IMG/VR virus record: IMGVR_UViG_3300045970_000288
Location: 1 to 55,475 of that record
Source: a virus
DNA length: 55,475 nucleotides
Strand: one strand, 5' to 3'
Shown: positions 37,294 through 45,045 of the stretch, piece by piece
Layout: each line of letters opens with the position of its first letter
Numbering within the stretch: the first letter of the stretch is position 1
The notes under the pieces: generated by a model
Database searches by the model: none
What the model was told of the DNA's origin: nothing
The model's input: only the letters and a program-made list of their open reading frames with translations
Program-made: the position numbers and the translations under genes

Positions 37294-37653
37294 CTACTCG
37301 CCGCAGTTCTCGACAATGAGACCATTCAGTTTGTCTTCCACGAAAGCCTTGCCGACTTCGTAGGCTTCCTGGATGCCCTCTTCGGTGGCCGCGCAGGGGA
37401 TGTGGATATCCACCGACATCTTGATGGAGTTGTAGTCCCCGAGATTACGGGTTACAGACAGACCGATGCCGACATTGGCCATGGGTTCCGCAGAGACAAT
37501 TACGTCCCCCACGGGCTCATTTGCTTCCGTGACACTGGTTTCCACGGCCCCGGATTTCTCCACAACGGTGGTGTTTACCTTGGCCTGGGCCGTTTCGATG
37601 TTCGCTACGGGTGGGGCCGCTACCGGTTTTGCTGCGCCTTTTACGATTGCCAT
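37294..37653 (-). CDS. Unknown protein, abundant-type start (119 aa)
   Basis: Start MAIVKGAAKPVAAPPV behind GAGGAGGACATTGTT. An Ala/Val/Pro-rich N-terminal half, then GLSVTRNLGDYNSIKMSVDI and ATEEGIQEAYEVGKAFVED, a compact domain I have no name for. Just upstream of recA. Confidence 0.7.
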   Translation of the reverse strand: MAIVKGAAKPVAAPPVANIETAQAKVNTTVVEKSGAVETSVTEANEPVGDVIVSAEPMANVGIGLSVTRNLGDYNSIKMSVDIHIPCAATEEGIQEAYEVGKAFVEDKLNGLIVENCGE

Positions 37654-37678
37654 AACAATGTCCTCCTCTGGGTTGGGC

Positions 37679-38125
37679 TCAAATTTCTTTAAGCCATTGG
37701 GCCTTGATTTTGATGCTCTCTTGGGAGCAAATGCTCGCAAACAGTTTGCGAGACGAAGTGGTTTTCAACTTGTAAGCCAGCGTGCGAATCAGATCAGCCT
37801 GAGACTGCGTGTACACTCGTTGGGTGCCAGAGAACGAAGGTTTGGGGATGGTACCATTCTCCTCCAAGCGACGAATGAAGTCTACATTTACTCCGGCCGC
37901 CACGGCAATAGCCCCTATACGGTGGACAAGGATACGCTTACCATCCCATACTCGAAAGACTGAGCCTTCTAGTTTGGCCGTCCGTACTCGTTTACTTTCT
38001 CGGGCTATGGTTTGAATCTTCTCCCGGTACTCAGGGTCCGTGTGGTATCGAGCTTTACGCTGGGCGTTATACTTTTGCGAATTTTTCTTATACCAGGCAC
38101 TCCATGAGGCGTTTCTATCTTGCAT
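37679..38125 (-). CDS. MerR-like DNA-binding protein (148 aa)
   Basis: Start MQDRNASWSAWYKKNS behind AAGGAGGACAAT; first gene after P14. Basic N-terminal region (residues 1-60), then VHRIGAIAVAAGVNVDFIRR plus LEENGTIPKP and RVYTQSQADLI, the helix-turn-helix and wing of a MerR-type domain. Lacks an effector domain. A candidate regulator of the repeated sites in this window. Confidence 0.75.
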   Translation of the reverse strand: MQDRNASWSAWYKKNSQKYNAQRKARYHTDPEYREKIQTIARESKRVRTAKLEGSVFRVWDGKRILVHRIGAIAVAAGVNVDFIRRLEENGTIPKPSFSGTQRVYTQSQADLIRTLAYKLKTTSSRKLFASICSQESIKIKAQWLKEI

Positions 38126-38153
38126 ATTGTCCTCCTTGAAAATAGATACCCGG

Positions 38154-38182
38154 AGTGTACCTAGTGTTGACAGTTTTGTCAA
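38154..38182 (-). promoter_or_regulatory. Promoter P14
   Basis: TTGACA-17-TACACT; the -35 is half of TTGACA-GTTT-TGTCAA. It overlaps the 3' end of the helicase gene. Confidence 0.7.
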
Positions 38183-40446
38183 TGCTCTTCTATCGTGGTT
38201 TCTTTGCTGAGGTACCATTTTCTTCTAGTGGCCGCATAACTGGCCATTACTGAACTATCACTATCTACCGGGTCGAAGACTATGGGTACCGATTTGTCAG
38301 GATATTCCCGCAGAATACGTCCCACGATTTGTACTACGTCCGACCTGGGGGTAGCCATTACTAGAGTATCTAGCCACGGGATATTGGTCCCGAAGTTAAT
38401 CATCCCGTACGTAGCCAGTATTACCTGCTTGGCTTTGGAAATCTCCAAGTCTTTCTTAGACATGGTGCCCACGTAGTAGCCCATGTCCTTACGAGCCACT
38501 CCGAGCTTGGCGAAGAGGGCGTAGAGTCGGTCCAGGTGATCTTCCTTGAGGTCCGATACTACCAGAATGTTTCTCCCTGCGGTATAAGCCTTGGCCACGA
38601 AGTCCCCAATGATCGAATTACGTTTCTCGTTGCCTGCCATGAGCTTGAAAATGTGCATGAGCTTTCCAGCACTGTGGGGCAGTTGAATGATATCGTAGGC
38701 TCCCGTCTGGGGATTTTTCTTTTTGACTCGGGGTACTTTCCAGCCGGTCTCTTTGCGGAAAATACGGAAGGGTAATTCATTACCCTCGATACGCACTAGG
38801 ACTTGCCCGATGTGGTCCGTAAACAGCCTCTCTCGTCCATCTTTACGGTAGGGGGTAGCCGACAGTCCCAGTCGGTACTTGGCAGGGAATAGCCAGACCA
38901 ATTCGGAGAAGGTTTCTGCTCCCATAACGTGTACTTCATCGAAGATGATGAGGCCGAATTGACGGTAGAGCGCGTCTGGATAACGACCCTCTTTGCACAG
39001 AGAGTGTACCAACCCAATGACCAGCTTCTTGCCCTCATAGGAACACTTGTCCCCTTTGACAATGCCTATCTCTGAATCGGTGAGTCCTAGCACTCCTTTG
39101 GCTGCCACTATCCACTGGTCCACGAGGTCAGTCTTGGGTACCACGACTAGGGTACAGAGCCCCATGTTGGCGGCAATGGCCATACCCATGAAAGTCTTGC
39201 CGGAATTGTGTACTACAATACCATTGGCTACAAAATTGTGGTGAGGGGCCTCGCACTGTATGTCGTAGGTCATTTCCTCACCCACATACACAACTGACTC
39301 CACAGGAACGTAATAAGGTACCATATTTCCAAAATTCTGCGGTGAAGCATGGTGGCTGTAGTGGTCTTCCCTCAACATCTTTTGCAAATTATCAATACTA
39401 TTGTTGCTGTGGTTACCATCCTTATGGTGTATCACGTAAATCGAAGGGTCTACCAAATCAAGATTGGACGTCTTACCTAGTCTGCATACGGTGATGTAAT
39501 CATCCAGTGACAATTTATTGGTCCTGGCCTCAAATATCGCTACGTGCAGGGCTACTCTGCGGGTGTACCCTCGGGCCTCTTTTGTGGTCCTTATGCGTAC
39601 AGCAAACGGGTGCTTCCACATGTTATTGATATACTTGTCTCGTACTTTGGGGGCCTTAGTTACCTGCTTTGTGGGGCGTACTCGATCACACATAACCATG
39701 TGGTCAGGGGTTAGGTCCCCCAGAGGCACGAAACCTTCTGTAGTCATTATGGGGTGGTCTTTAGTTCCCACCAAAAAATTACAATCCCCTAGAGTAAGGC
39801 GGTATACCTCTTTCACCCCCGATTGTACTACCGCATTAGCCTTGTTTAGCCCTATATGGGTACCTAAAAAAGACCGTACCTGCATGCTGTTTTTCCATTG
39901 ACGAACTCTACCCTCATGCTTGAATAAAAACTTAGAGGGTACTCCCTTGGGACGTTTTGGACTTCTAGTTCTCTCGGGTACTGTTGTCTTTCCTCCGCAC
40001 CCACAAAAACAATAGCCCTCAGGTACAGGTGTTGGTGGGTGCGTGTGGCGGTAGGCTTCTTCCAGAGTAGTCCTTACGGATTTCCCCGCCCTGTTTACAA
40101 TTATCTCGGTACTACCCACAAGACATCCCGTGGGGGCTTCCAGGATGTGTGACTCGTCCCCTTGTAGCAGTTGGGAGCAGTAATCTACGGCCTCAGACTG
40201 GTCCTCATTACGGGGAATGAAGTTGGCCTTGGGGAAGGACACCGGTATCCCCACTACTCGCTTATCCAGTTTGCCGATAGGACAAATGGCCCGTGGCAGG
40301 TGGATGGAGGCGTTGCCCCCGTACCCCGACAACTTGTAAGTGACGAAGGGGTCACCGTAGCGGGACACATGGGTGTACTTCTTCTCCATGCCCGTCTTGT
40401 AAGGGTAGATTGCCGCCGCAGCGGTCATGAGTGGTTGCCCTAGCAT
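38179..40446 (-). CDS. SF2 DNA helicase interrupted by an intein (755 aa precursor)
   Basis: Residues 1-107 and 415-755 make a roughly 448-aa DEAD/DEAH-type helicase: P-loop EAPTG/SGKT, Walker B FGLIIFDEVH, motif III GLSATP, motif VI QIVGRILR. The intein (residues 108-414) splits the P-loop. The helicase resembles UvsW/XPB-like repair or recombination helicases. Start behind GGGGGAAGAA overlapping the upstream stop (ATGCTAG). Confidence 0.9.
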   Translation of the reverse strand: MLGQPLMTAAAAIYPYKTGMEKKYTHVSRYGDPFVTYKLSGYGGNASIHLPRAICPIGKLDKRVVGIPVSFPKANFIPRNEDQSEAVDYCSQLLQGDESHILEAPTGCLVGSTEIIVNRAGKSVRTTLEEAYRHTHPPTPVPEGYCFCGCGGKTTVPERTRSPKRPKGVPSKFLFKHEGRVRQWKNSMQVRSFLGTHIGLNKANAVVQSGVKEVYRLTLGDCNFLVGTKDHPIMTTEGFVPLGDLTPDHMVMCDRVRPTKQVTKAPKVRDKYINNMWKHPFAVRIRTTKEARGYTRRVALHVAIFEARTNKLSLDDYITVCRLGKTSNLDLVDPSIYVIHHKDGNHSNNSIDNLQKMLREDHYSHHASPQNFGNMVPYYVPVESVVYVGEEMTYDIQCEAPHHNFVANGIVVHNSGKTFMGMAIAANMGLCTLVVVPKTDLVDQWIVAAKGVLGLTDSEIGIVKGDKCSYEGKKLVIGLVHSLCKEGRYPDALYRQFGLIIFDEVHVMGAETFSELVWLFPAKYRLGLSATPYRKDGRERLFTDHIGQVLVRIEGNELPFRIFRKETGWKVPRVKKKNPQTGAYDIIQLPHSAGKLMHIFKLMAGNEKRNSIIGDFVAKAYTAGRNILVVSDLKEDHLDRLYALFAKLGVARKDMGYYVGTMSKKDLEISKAKQVILATYGMINFGTNIPWLDTLVMATPRSDVVQIVGRILREYPDKSVPIVFDPVDSDSSVMASYAATRRKWYLSKETTIEEH
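39205..40125 (-). mobile_element. Intein with HNH homing endonuclease (307 aa)
   Basis: Begins at C108 (CLVGSTEIIV, splicing block A), contains TKDHPIMTTEGFVPLGDL (block B-like), an HNH motif VIHHKDGNHSNNSIDNL, and ends FVANGIVVHN before extein Ser415. All residues needed for splicing (first Cys, penultimate His, terminal Asn, +1 Ser) are visible. The more AT-rich composition fits horizontal acquisition. Confidence 0.92.
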
Positions 40447-40952
40447 TTCTTCCCCCAGGTTTCTATCACCCTGCGTAAATTTATCGGCCCGTAGTTGTTG
40501 TCCTCAACATTAATGCAGCGATGCTGGAAGGTAACTTCATCTTCGGGGTGGTGCCGAGTGTTGTGGTGATGCCCGTGGATATTCAGTTGGCCCGCCTCAA
40601 GCATGTGGGGCCACACTGGCCGGTGGGTGAAGGCTATATCCACCCCAAAAAGGGACATATCCAAGCGTTCTACTACGCAATCCCACCCCCGAGAGAGATA
40701 CCACGAAGAGGTCTTGCGGTCATGATTCCCCCTGACTAGCCAGTGCTTGCCTAGTACCTTGGAGGAGAATTGCTCATTCCAGAACTCGTCCGCATACAGG
40801 CAGAAGTCTCCAAGATGTATGAGCACGTCCCCCTCTTGTACTATAGCCGCGGTATTATTTACAATCCTGCGGGAGAAGTCGTCGGGACGGCCACATTTTT
40901 CAATCATGGCCATGTGCCCCAGATGCGTGTCTGCTGTTACCCAGTAATTCAT
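40440..40952 (-). CDS. Calcineurin-like metallophosphoesterase (170 aa)
   Basis: ADTHLGH (D8, H10), HLGDFC, VRGNHDRK, FTHRP and HGHHH are the five metal-binding motifs in order. Size matches small phage phosphoesterases of the YfcE/MJ0936 kind. Substrate unknown; position between SSB-like and helicase genes suggests nucleic acid or nucleotide. Confidence 0.85.
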   Translation of the reverse strand: MNYWVTADTHLGHMAMIEKCGRPDDFSRRIVNNTAAIVQEGDVLIHLGDFCLYADEFWNEQFSSKVLGKHWLVRGNHDRKTSSWYLSRGWDCVVERLDMSLFGVDIAFTHRPVWPHMLEAGQLNIHGHHHNTRHHPEDEVTFQHRCINVEDNNYGPINLRRVIETWGKKC

Positions 40953-40953
40953 A

Positions 40954-41214
40954 TCAACTAAGTCCTAGCCTCTCTCGAACGGCGGTATTAAGTGCTTTTG
41001 CTACCTGCAAACTGGTACCCGACAAATCAAAAATAATTTGATACCGGTCTACATGAATAGGGCTCATGGTCGGTGCAATTAATTGCAATTTTACAGTAGG
41101 CATTAAAGTCTTTGCGTCTACGGATAGATTGAGAGAAGTACATATATCTTGTACTTCAACCCCTTCTACCTTGATGATGGGCTTATCTACGCTGCTTAGA
41201 TCAATCTCTATCAT
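40954..41214 (-). CDS. Unknown small protein with embedded palindrome (86 aa)
   Basis: Start MIEIDLSSVDKPIIKV behind GGAGATACC with ATGA overlap. Beta-rich, palindrome copy 12 encodes LQLIAP. Not recognised. Confidence 0.7.
   Translation of the reverse strand: MIEIDLSSVDKPIIKVEGVEVQDICTSLNLSVDAKTLMPTVKLQLIAPTMSPIHVDRYQIIFDLSGTSLQVAKALNTAVRERLGLS
41073..41088. repeat. 16-bp palindrome, copy 12 (intragenic)
   Basis: GTGCAATTAATTGCAA, one mismatch, within the gene at 40954-41214. Confidence 0.8.
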
Positions 41215-41432
41215 GGTATCTCCGTACGCAGTTCATAATCTGCATAGTACCAGTGTCGGTACAGTCGGTGAAGCTCGGGGTCAACCGGCTCTACCTGATA
41301 GTGGTTATCCTCGGGATACACTTCTATAATCCGCACCTGAGTTCCAATAGGGTAGCCCGGTCCTGAGTCTGCATCCGGTCCCACGTAGGGGGTATCTCCT
41401 ACCTTGTAAAGCACGCAAGTATCGTTGAGCAT
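41211..41432 (-). CDS. Unknown small protein (73 aa)
   Basis: Start MLNDTCVLYKVGDTPY behind TGGAGGTACC. Barrel-like (GTQVRIIEVYPEDNHYQVEPV). Follows a branched RNA element at 41457-41508. Confidence 0.7.
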   Translation of the reverse strand: MLNDTCVLYKVGDTPYVGPDADSGPGYPIGTQVRIIEVYPEDNHYQVEPVDPELHRLYRHWYYADYELRTEIP

Positions 41433-41456
41433 GGTACCTCCATGTAATACAACGAG

Positions 41457-41508
41457 GCGGGCAAGGGGCCAAGTCCCCTTCTATGGGGGCTGCAAAAGCA
41501 GACCCGCC
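41457..41508 (-). promoter_or_regulatory. Branched leader RNA element
   Basis: Outer arms GGCGGG (41508-41503) and CCCGCC (41462-41457) enclose two hairpins, CTGC-TTTT-GCAG and AAGGGG-ACTTGG-CCCCTT, i.e. a potential three-way junction between the SSB-like gene and the next start. No U-tract. Could be a riboregulator or processing site. Confidence 0.5.
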
Positions 41509-41515
41509 TTGTCGG

Positions 41516-42301
41516 TTAGAAGTTGTAGTTACCCGGAGCCGAGGTCTCTTTGCCGATTACGTGGCCAGTGGTACCGAAGCCCAGGGCCAGTAATTCTTCC
41601 CGGTTGTGATACGGGATTTCAGCATTGTAGTCCGCGGGCATCATTTCATCCTTGAGGGACGGGTAGGCTTTGATAAGCTCGTCCTTGGACCGCTTGACCA
41701 CGAACTCGATATCATTGCCGACATTGACCTCATCAGCACTGGTACGGGTAAGGTCGAACGTGCATCCCGCGAGACCAGTGGCTCCTTGTTTGGAGGCCCG
41801 CTTCTGGAGGATTTCCAGAGTACCTTTTTTGCAGACGTAGAGCTTGCGGGTATCCTTGTAGACAGCCTTTTTGCCCTTGTACTCGCGGTGGTCGATGATA
41901 GTGAAAGCCGTGACCAGTCGAGATTCGTCGCCGCCCTCGCAAATCGGGCAGGGCTCCCACTCCCCGATGCAAATGAAGTAGTTGCCCCACTTGCCGTTGA
42001 GTTTGAGATTGTGCTCGTAGAACGTGAGGCCCTGGAGGACACCAAACTCATCCAGCATGCCGTCGAGGAAGGTGATCTGCCCTGATTCCCCCCCATTCAT
42101 CCAGAAACGCCACATGCGCTTCATTTCTTCTGTCTTCTTGTCGAACTTGGCCTGCTCTTCGGCCATTTTAGCTTGGGCCGCCTTGCCAGTTACTCCCCAC
42201 TTGGGGATACCTGTGGGCGGGGCGGATGGTGCGAACTTCTTGGTCTCTGCCGGTGTTGCTGGTGTGATTGCCTTACTACCGATGGTCTTAATTAGTGCCA
42301 T
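41516..42301 (-). CDS. Single-stranded DNA-binding-like protein (261 aa)
   Basis: Start MALIKTIGSKAITPAT behind TGGAGGCCATC, driven by P15. A linker (1-45), then FWMNGGESGQITFLDG, an OB-like region (HNLKLNGKWGNYFICIGE) with CPIC, FTIIDHREYKG and later GLAGCTFDLTRTS. The pattern and location among replication genes match phage SSB/gp32-like proteins. Assignment is by pattern only. Confidence 0.65.
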   Translation of the reverse strand: MALIKTIGSKAITPATPAETKKFAPSAPPTGIPKWGVTGKAAQAKMAEEQAKFDKKTEEMKRMWRFWMNGGESGQITFLDGMLDEFGVLQGLTFYEHNLKLNGKWGNYFICIGEWEPCPICEGGDESRLVTAFTIIDHREYKGKKAVYKDTRKLYVCKKGTLEILQKRASKQGATGLAGCTFDLTRTSADEVNVGNDIEFVVKRSKDELIKAYPSLKDEMMPADYNAEIPYHNREELLALGFGTTGHVIGKETSAPGNYNF

Positions 42302-42357
42302 GATGGCCTCCATTGCCCGATGGGCGTTTGTCCCCTATGGGGGGTGGTGATGGTAAA

Positions 42358-42386
42358 AGTATAATATAGCCTGAAAGTTTTGTCAA
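42358..42386 (-). promoter_or_regulatory. Promoter P15
   Basis: TTGACA-17-TATACT upstream of the SSB-like gene. Confidence 0.9.
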
Positions 42387-42395
42387 GATATATCT

Positions 42396-42701
42396 TTAGG
42401 TTCTTTTTTTGGGCGGTGGGGGTAGACTCATCCAGTGAGTTATCTCCGCTGTGACCGCGTAATTTACCTCATCGAACTCGTTATTCTCGTACCACCCAGG
42501 AACCAAAAAATACAGGTCTTTTTCTTCGCAATACTCGTATACGTCGGTTTGGTCCCCCATGTCAGATTCTACATCGTACTTGGCCGCGTAGTACGCCATG
42601 ATACGACGAGGCTTCCCTAGTTCATTTTCGTAATAGGCGATTACTTTTTTACCACTCTCGGGGAATTTCTGGGTAACAGGTATCCAATCAGACGAGTCCA
42701 T
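42396..42701 (-). CDS. DUF551-type protein (101 aa)
   Basis: Start MDSSDWIPVTQKFPES behind AGGAGGTACTAC. WIPVTQKFPESGKKVIAYYE at the start and ITHWMSLPPPPK at the end are the two conserved ends of the DUF551 family, frequent in phages, function unknown. Confidence 0.85.
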   Translation of the reverse strand: MDSSDWIPVTQKFPESGKKVIAYYENELGKPRRIMAYYAAKYDVESDMGDQTDVYEYCEEKDLYFLVPGWYENNEFDEVNYAVTAEITHWMSLPPPPKKRT

Positions 42702-43650
42702 GTAGTACCTCCTGTATTGCTTCTACGCTCATGTTGCCCGCGTCTTTTTCTTCCTCGTCGGGTATAACGTGCATGACGTGGGCGTGCTTCCAATAGCGTT
42801 CCACCAGGAGTCTGCCTGTGTCCCCACCGGTACCATAATCGAAGAAGGTAATGATATTCTTGGCATCTTGGAGTCGCTCGTATTTGTGACGACTGAATTT
42901 AGACGTGAGACAGGCCACCACGTTACGGAAACCAGCCGTATCTATCTTGGCCGCGTCCGGGAAACCCTCGGTGATGATGAGTGGCTCTGACAGGTCTACG
43001 TGCTGCTCGTTACCCCACACCACAGGATTCTTGATGCCCTTGTAATCGTAAAAATGGTACTTGGGTTGCTGTTTTCCAGTAACATCACGGCCCTGCATCC
43101 CATAGAGGGTTCCGGTAATACTGCGGAGGGGGAAGCATAGTCGCTTGAGTAGGGTGTCATACCTGATATCGAAACGGTAGGCAGTTTCCAGGGAGATGCC
43201 TCTACTGACTCGATAGACATGATTAGCTCCTGAGAGGAAGGATGATAGCCAATCCTCGGGGAAGGGTATCAACGGTTTGACCGTATTGATTTCTTGCAGA
43301 GAATCGAAGGACGGGAAATCGAATTCAGAGGTAGAATCCTCCGGCTCCTCTTGGGACACGAATTCTACCGCCTCTTTGAGTTGCTCATTGGTATACCGCG
43401 GATTGGGCTGTTTCTTCTGCCACTCAACCAAACGCATGACCATACCCAAGGCACTGCCAGTCTCGGGGCACGAGAAACAGTGTGCTCGACTGTTGGCCTC
43501 AAAGGATATGCCGAAGGAAGGACTACTATCCGTACTGCCCGCGTGAGTCCAGAAGGCAAACGGACACGAGAAGGTCACCCAGCCAGGACGTAAGCCGTGG
43601 TCCTTAACCCCGAGGATAGAGAGCAGGTGCTCTACTGCCGGGAGTAACAT
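42688..43650 (-). CDS. DnaG-type primase (320 aa)
   Basis: N-terminal CHC2-like zinc site (C29, H36, C58, C61 in FSCPFAFWTHA and HCFSC), then a Toprim region: PLIITEGFPDAAK (catalytic Glu) and ITFFDYGTGGDTGR, where the usual DxD is spread by an insertion. Makes RNA primers for the lagging strand with the DnaB-like helicase at 45046. Coupled to the upstream gene by TAATG. Confidence 0.85.
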   Translation of the reverse strand: MLLPAVEHLLSILGVKDHGLRPGWVTFSCPFAFWTHAGSTDSSPSFGISFEANSRAHCFSCPETGSALGMVMRLVEWQKKQPNPRYTNEQLKEAVEFVSQEEPEDSTSEFDFPSFDSLQEINTVKPLIPFPEDWLSSFLSGANHVYRVSRGISLETAYRFDIRYDTLLKRLCFPLRSITGTLYGMQGRDVTGKQQPKYHFYDYKGIKNPVVWGNEQHVDLSEPLIITEGFPDAAKIDTAGFRNVVACLTSKFSRHKYERLQDAKNIITFFDYGTGGDTGRLLVERYWKHAHVMHVIPDEEEKDAGNMSVEAIQEVLHGLV

Positions 43651-43964
43651 TACCGAAGGGCTCCTTGTTGACGTCTACGCGCTATGGCATCTTGAACGTG
43701 TTGTGGTGCCGATTCCAGGGATAAGACTTCTGCTCGGGGTGTGGGTGTGTTTTGGATGTGCATGGCTTCTGCTTTTCTTTCCGCGGATAAACCATGCCCG
43801 CACACCCGGTTACAGGTCTCTCGGCCGTAAAATCGAGAGGGGTTTTCCCCTTCCCGCTGAACGAGCAAAAGTCCACATTTGGTGTAAGCACAGTAGCGCG
43901 GCTGGTCAGTGTAAACTACTCGGGTCTTATAGTCCCGATTTCCTTGGGGTCTTGGGCTGCCCAT
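43650..43964 (-). CDS. Basic z-finger-like small protein (104 aa)
   Basis: Start MGSPRPQGNRDYKTRV behind CACGGAGGTACC. CAYTKCG and CNRVCGHG Cys pairs in a basic context suggest nucleic-acid binding. Immediately precedes the primase. Confidence 0.7.
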   Translation of the reverse strand: MGSPRPQGNRDYKTRVVYTDQPRYCAYTKCGLLLVQREGENPSRFYGRETCNRVCGHGLSAERKAEAMHIQNTPTPRAEVLSLESAPQHVQDAIARRRQQGALR

Positions 43965-43984
43965 GGTACCTCCGTGTAGTTCTT

Positions 43985-44000
43985 GTGCAATTAATTGCAA
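43985..44000. repeat. 16-bp palindrome, copy 13
   Basis: GTGCAATTAATTGCAA, one mismatch, between the membrane protein and zinc-finger genes. Confidence 0.8.
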
Positions 44001-44006
44001 ATTGGG

Positions 44007-44192
44007 TTATTTGGGTTTTACGTCCAGGCACATATATCCGTGGTTGGTCTGCACAACTATCCCGCCACGGGCGGCACACGCATCTGGCATGTTCACGCGG
44101 GACCTATTTACATGGTACAAAAGAAACAGCATAAGAAACGCGAAGAGCAAAACGATGAGGGACATTATTACTTCTGACCGATAAGTACACAC
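44007..44192 (-). CDS. Small bitopic membrane protein, GTG start (61 aa)
   Basis: GTG start (MCTYRSEVIMSLIVLL) behind AGGAGTATTATC. One long transmembrane helix (about 9-26), then a soluble tail with two Cys (DACAARGGIVVQTNHGYMC). An internal ATG ten codons later is the alternative. Confidence 0.65.
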   Translation of the reverse strand: MCTYRSEVIMSLIVLLFAFLMLFLLYHVNRSRVNMPDACAARGGIVVQTNHGYMCLDVKPK

Positions 44193-44277
44193 GATAATAC
44201 TCCTGTAGTTGTAATCTGAGAGGCTGGTGGTACACACCCCATTTATCGCCTACCGTTGTGACTGGCGCACCCCTTAA

Positions 44278-44424
44278 TCAGGATTCAAGTTCCTTCAACA
44301 GTTTTTCCAGATACGGGTTGTTACCCTTGCCCAGCCCAGCCAGTACAGATTTCAGTTCGGTGATGGTGTGTTTTTTCTCGTGCGGGGTGAACATGACCGT
44401 TTTTACGTCCTCTGATCCCTTCAT
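44278..44424 (-). CDS. Unknown small protein (48 aa)
   Basis: Start MKGSEDVKTVMFTPHE behind AAAGGAGAATAGT. Basic helix and LLKELES end. Not recognised. Confidence 0.65.
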   Translation of the reverse strand: MKGSEDVKTVMFTPHEKKHTITELKSVLAGLGKGNNPYLEKLLKELES

Positions 44425-44449
44425 ACTATTCTCCTTTGGGGGGTAGTGA

Positions 44450-44953
44450 TTACAGCTTGGGCGATACAGAAAGGGTGCGAGCTTTCCTGCGCTCTGTTTT
44501 GAGCAGGGAGGCCAGTTCCACCTCAGTAAAATACTTTTTGAGGTCGGTCATGGTGATACTGACCAGTTGCAGGAAGATGGCGAGACCTTCCTTGGGGTCA
44601 TGCTGCTTCTGCAATTTCTCCAGAACCATGGCTGCCCCGTTGGGTACCAGTTCCGACATATTACCCTTCTGGCCGATGGAGAGAACGTAGTGGTCGGATG
44701 TAACCGTGGGCTTATCCGCGGGGTCAAATAATTCGTCCGCGAAAGCCAGTAATTCTTTTTTTACGATATCCGCTTTATCCATGGTGGGCTTAATCTTGGC
44801 TACCTCATCCATGAGGGTCCCGTAGACCTCGATGCTCTGGCGCATGAGAGTCAGGTCTTCCTGCTGCTTGGCGGCCTGGGCTACCTGCTCCGCTTCCACG
44901 TTCTTGGTGGCCGCTTTGACTCCCGTTTTGACGACGACTTTGGTGACTGCCAT
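44450..44953 (-). CDS. Unknown helical protein, abundant-type start (167 aa)
   Basis: Start MAVTKVVVKTGVKAAT behind CACGGAGGTACAACATC; from P16. Almost entirely helical with a basic, Val/Ala-rich first 20 residues as in the other promoter-proximal proteins. Possibly a nucleoid- or replication-associated factor; no family recognised. Confidence 0.75.
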   Translation of the reverse strand: MAVTKVVVKTGVKAATKNVEAEQVAQAAKQQEDLTLMRQSIEVYGTLMDEVAKIKPTMDKADIVKKELLAFADELFDPADKPTVTSDHYVLSIGQKGNMSELVPNGAAMVLEKLQKQHDPKEGLAIFLQLVSITMTDLKKYFTEVELASLLKTERRKARTLSVSPKL

Positions 44954-44994
44954 GATGTTGTACCTCCGTGGGGTGGTTGGTTGTTTATGGAAAG

Positions 44995-45023
44995 AGTATA
45001 TAATAGGTTGAAAGTTTTGTCAA
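44995..45023 (-). promoter_or_regulatory. Promoter P16
   Basis: TTGACA-17-TATACT; CAAAGGTTTTTC precedes the -35. Confidence 0.9.
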
Positions 45024-45045
45024 GAAAAACCTTTGAGTACCGATG

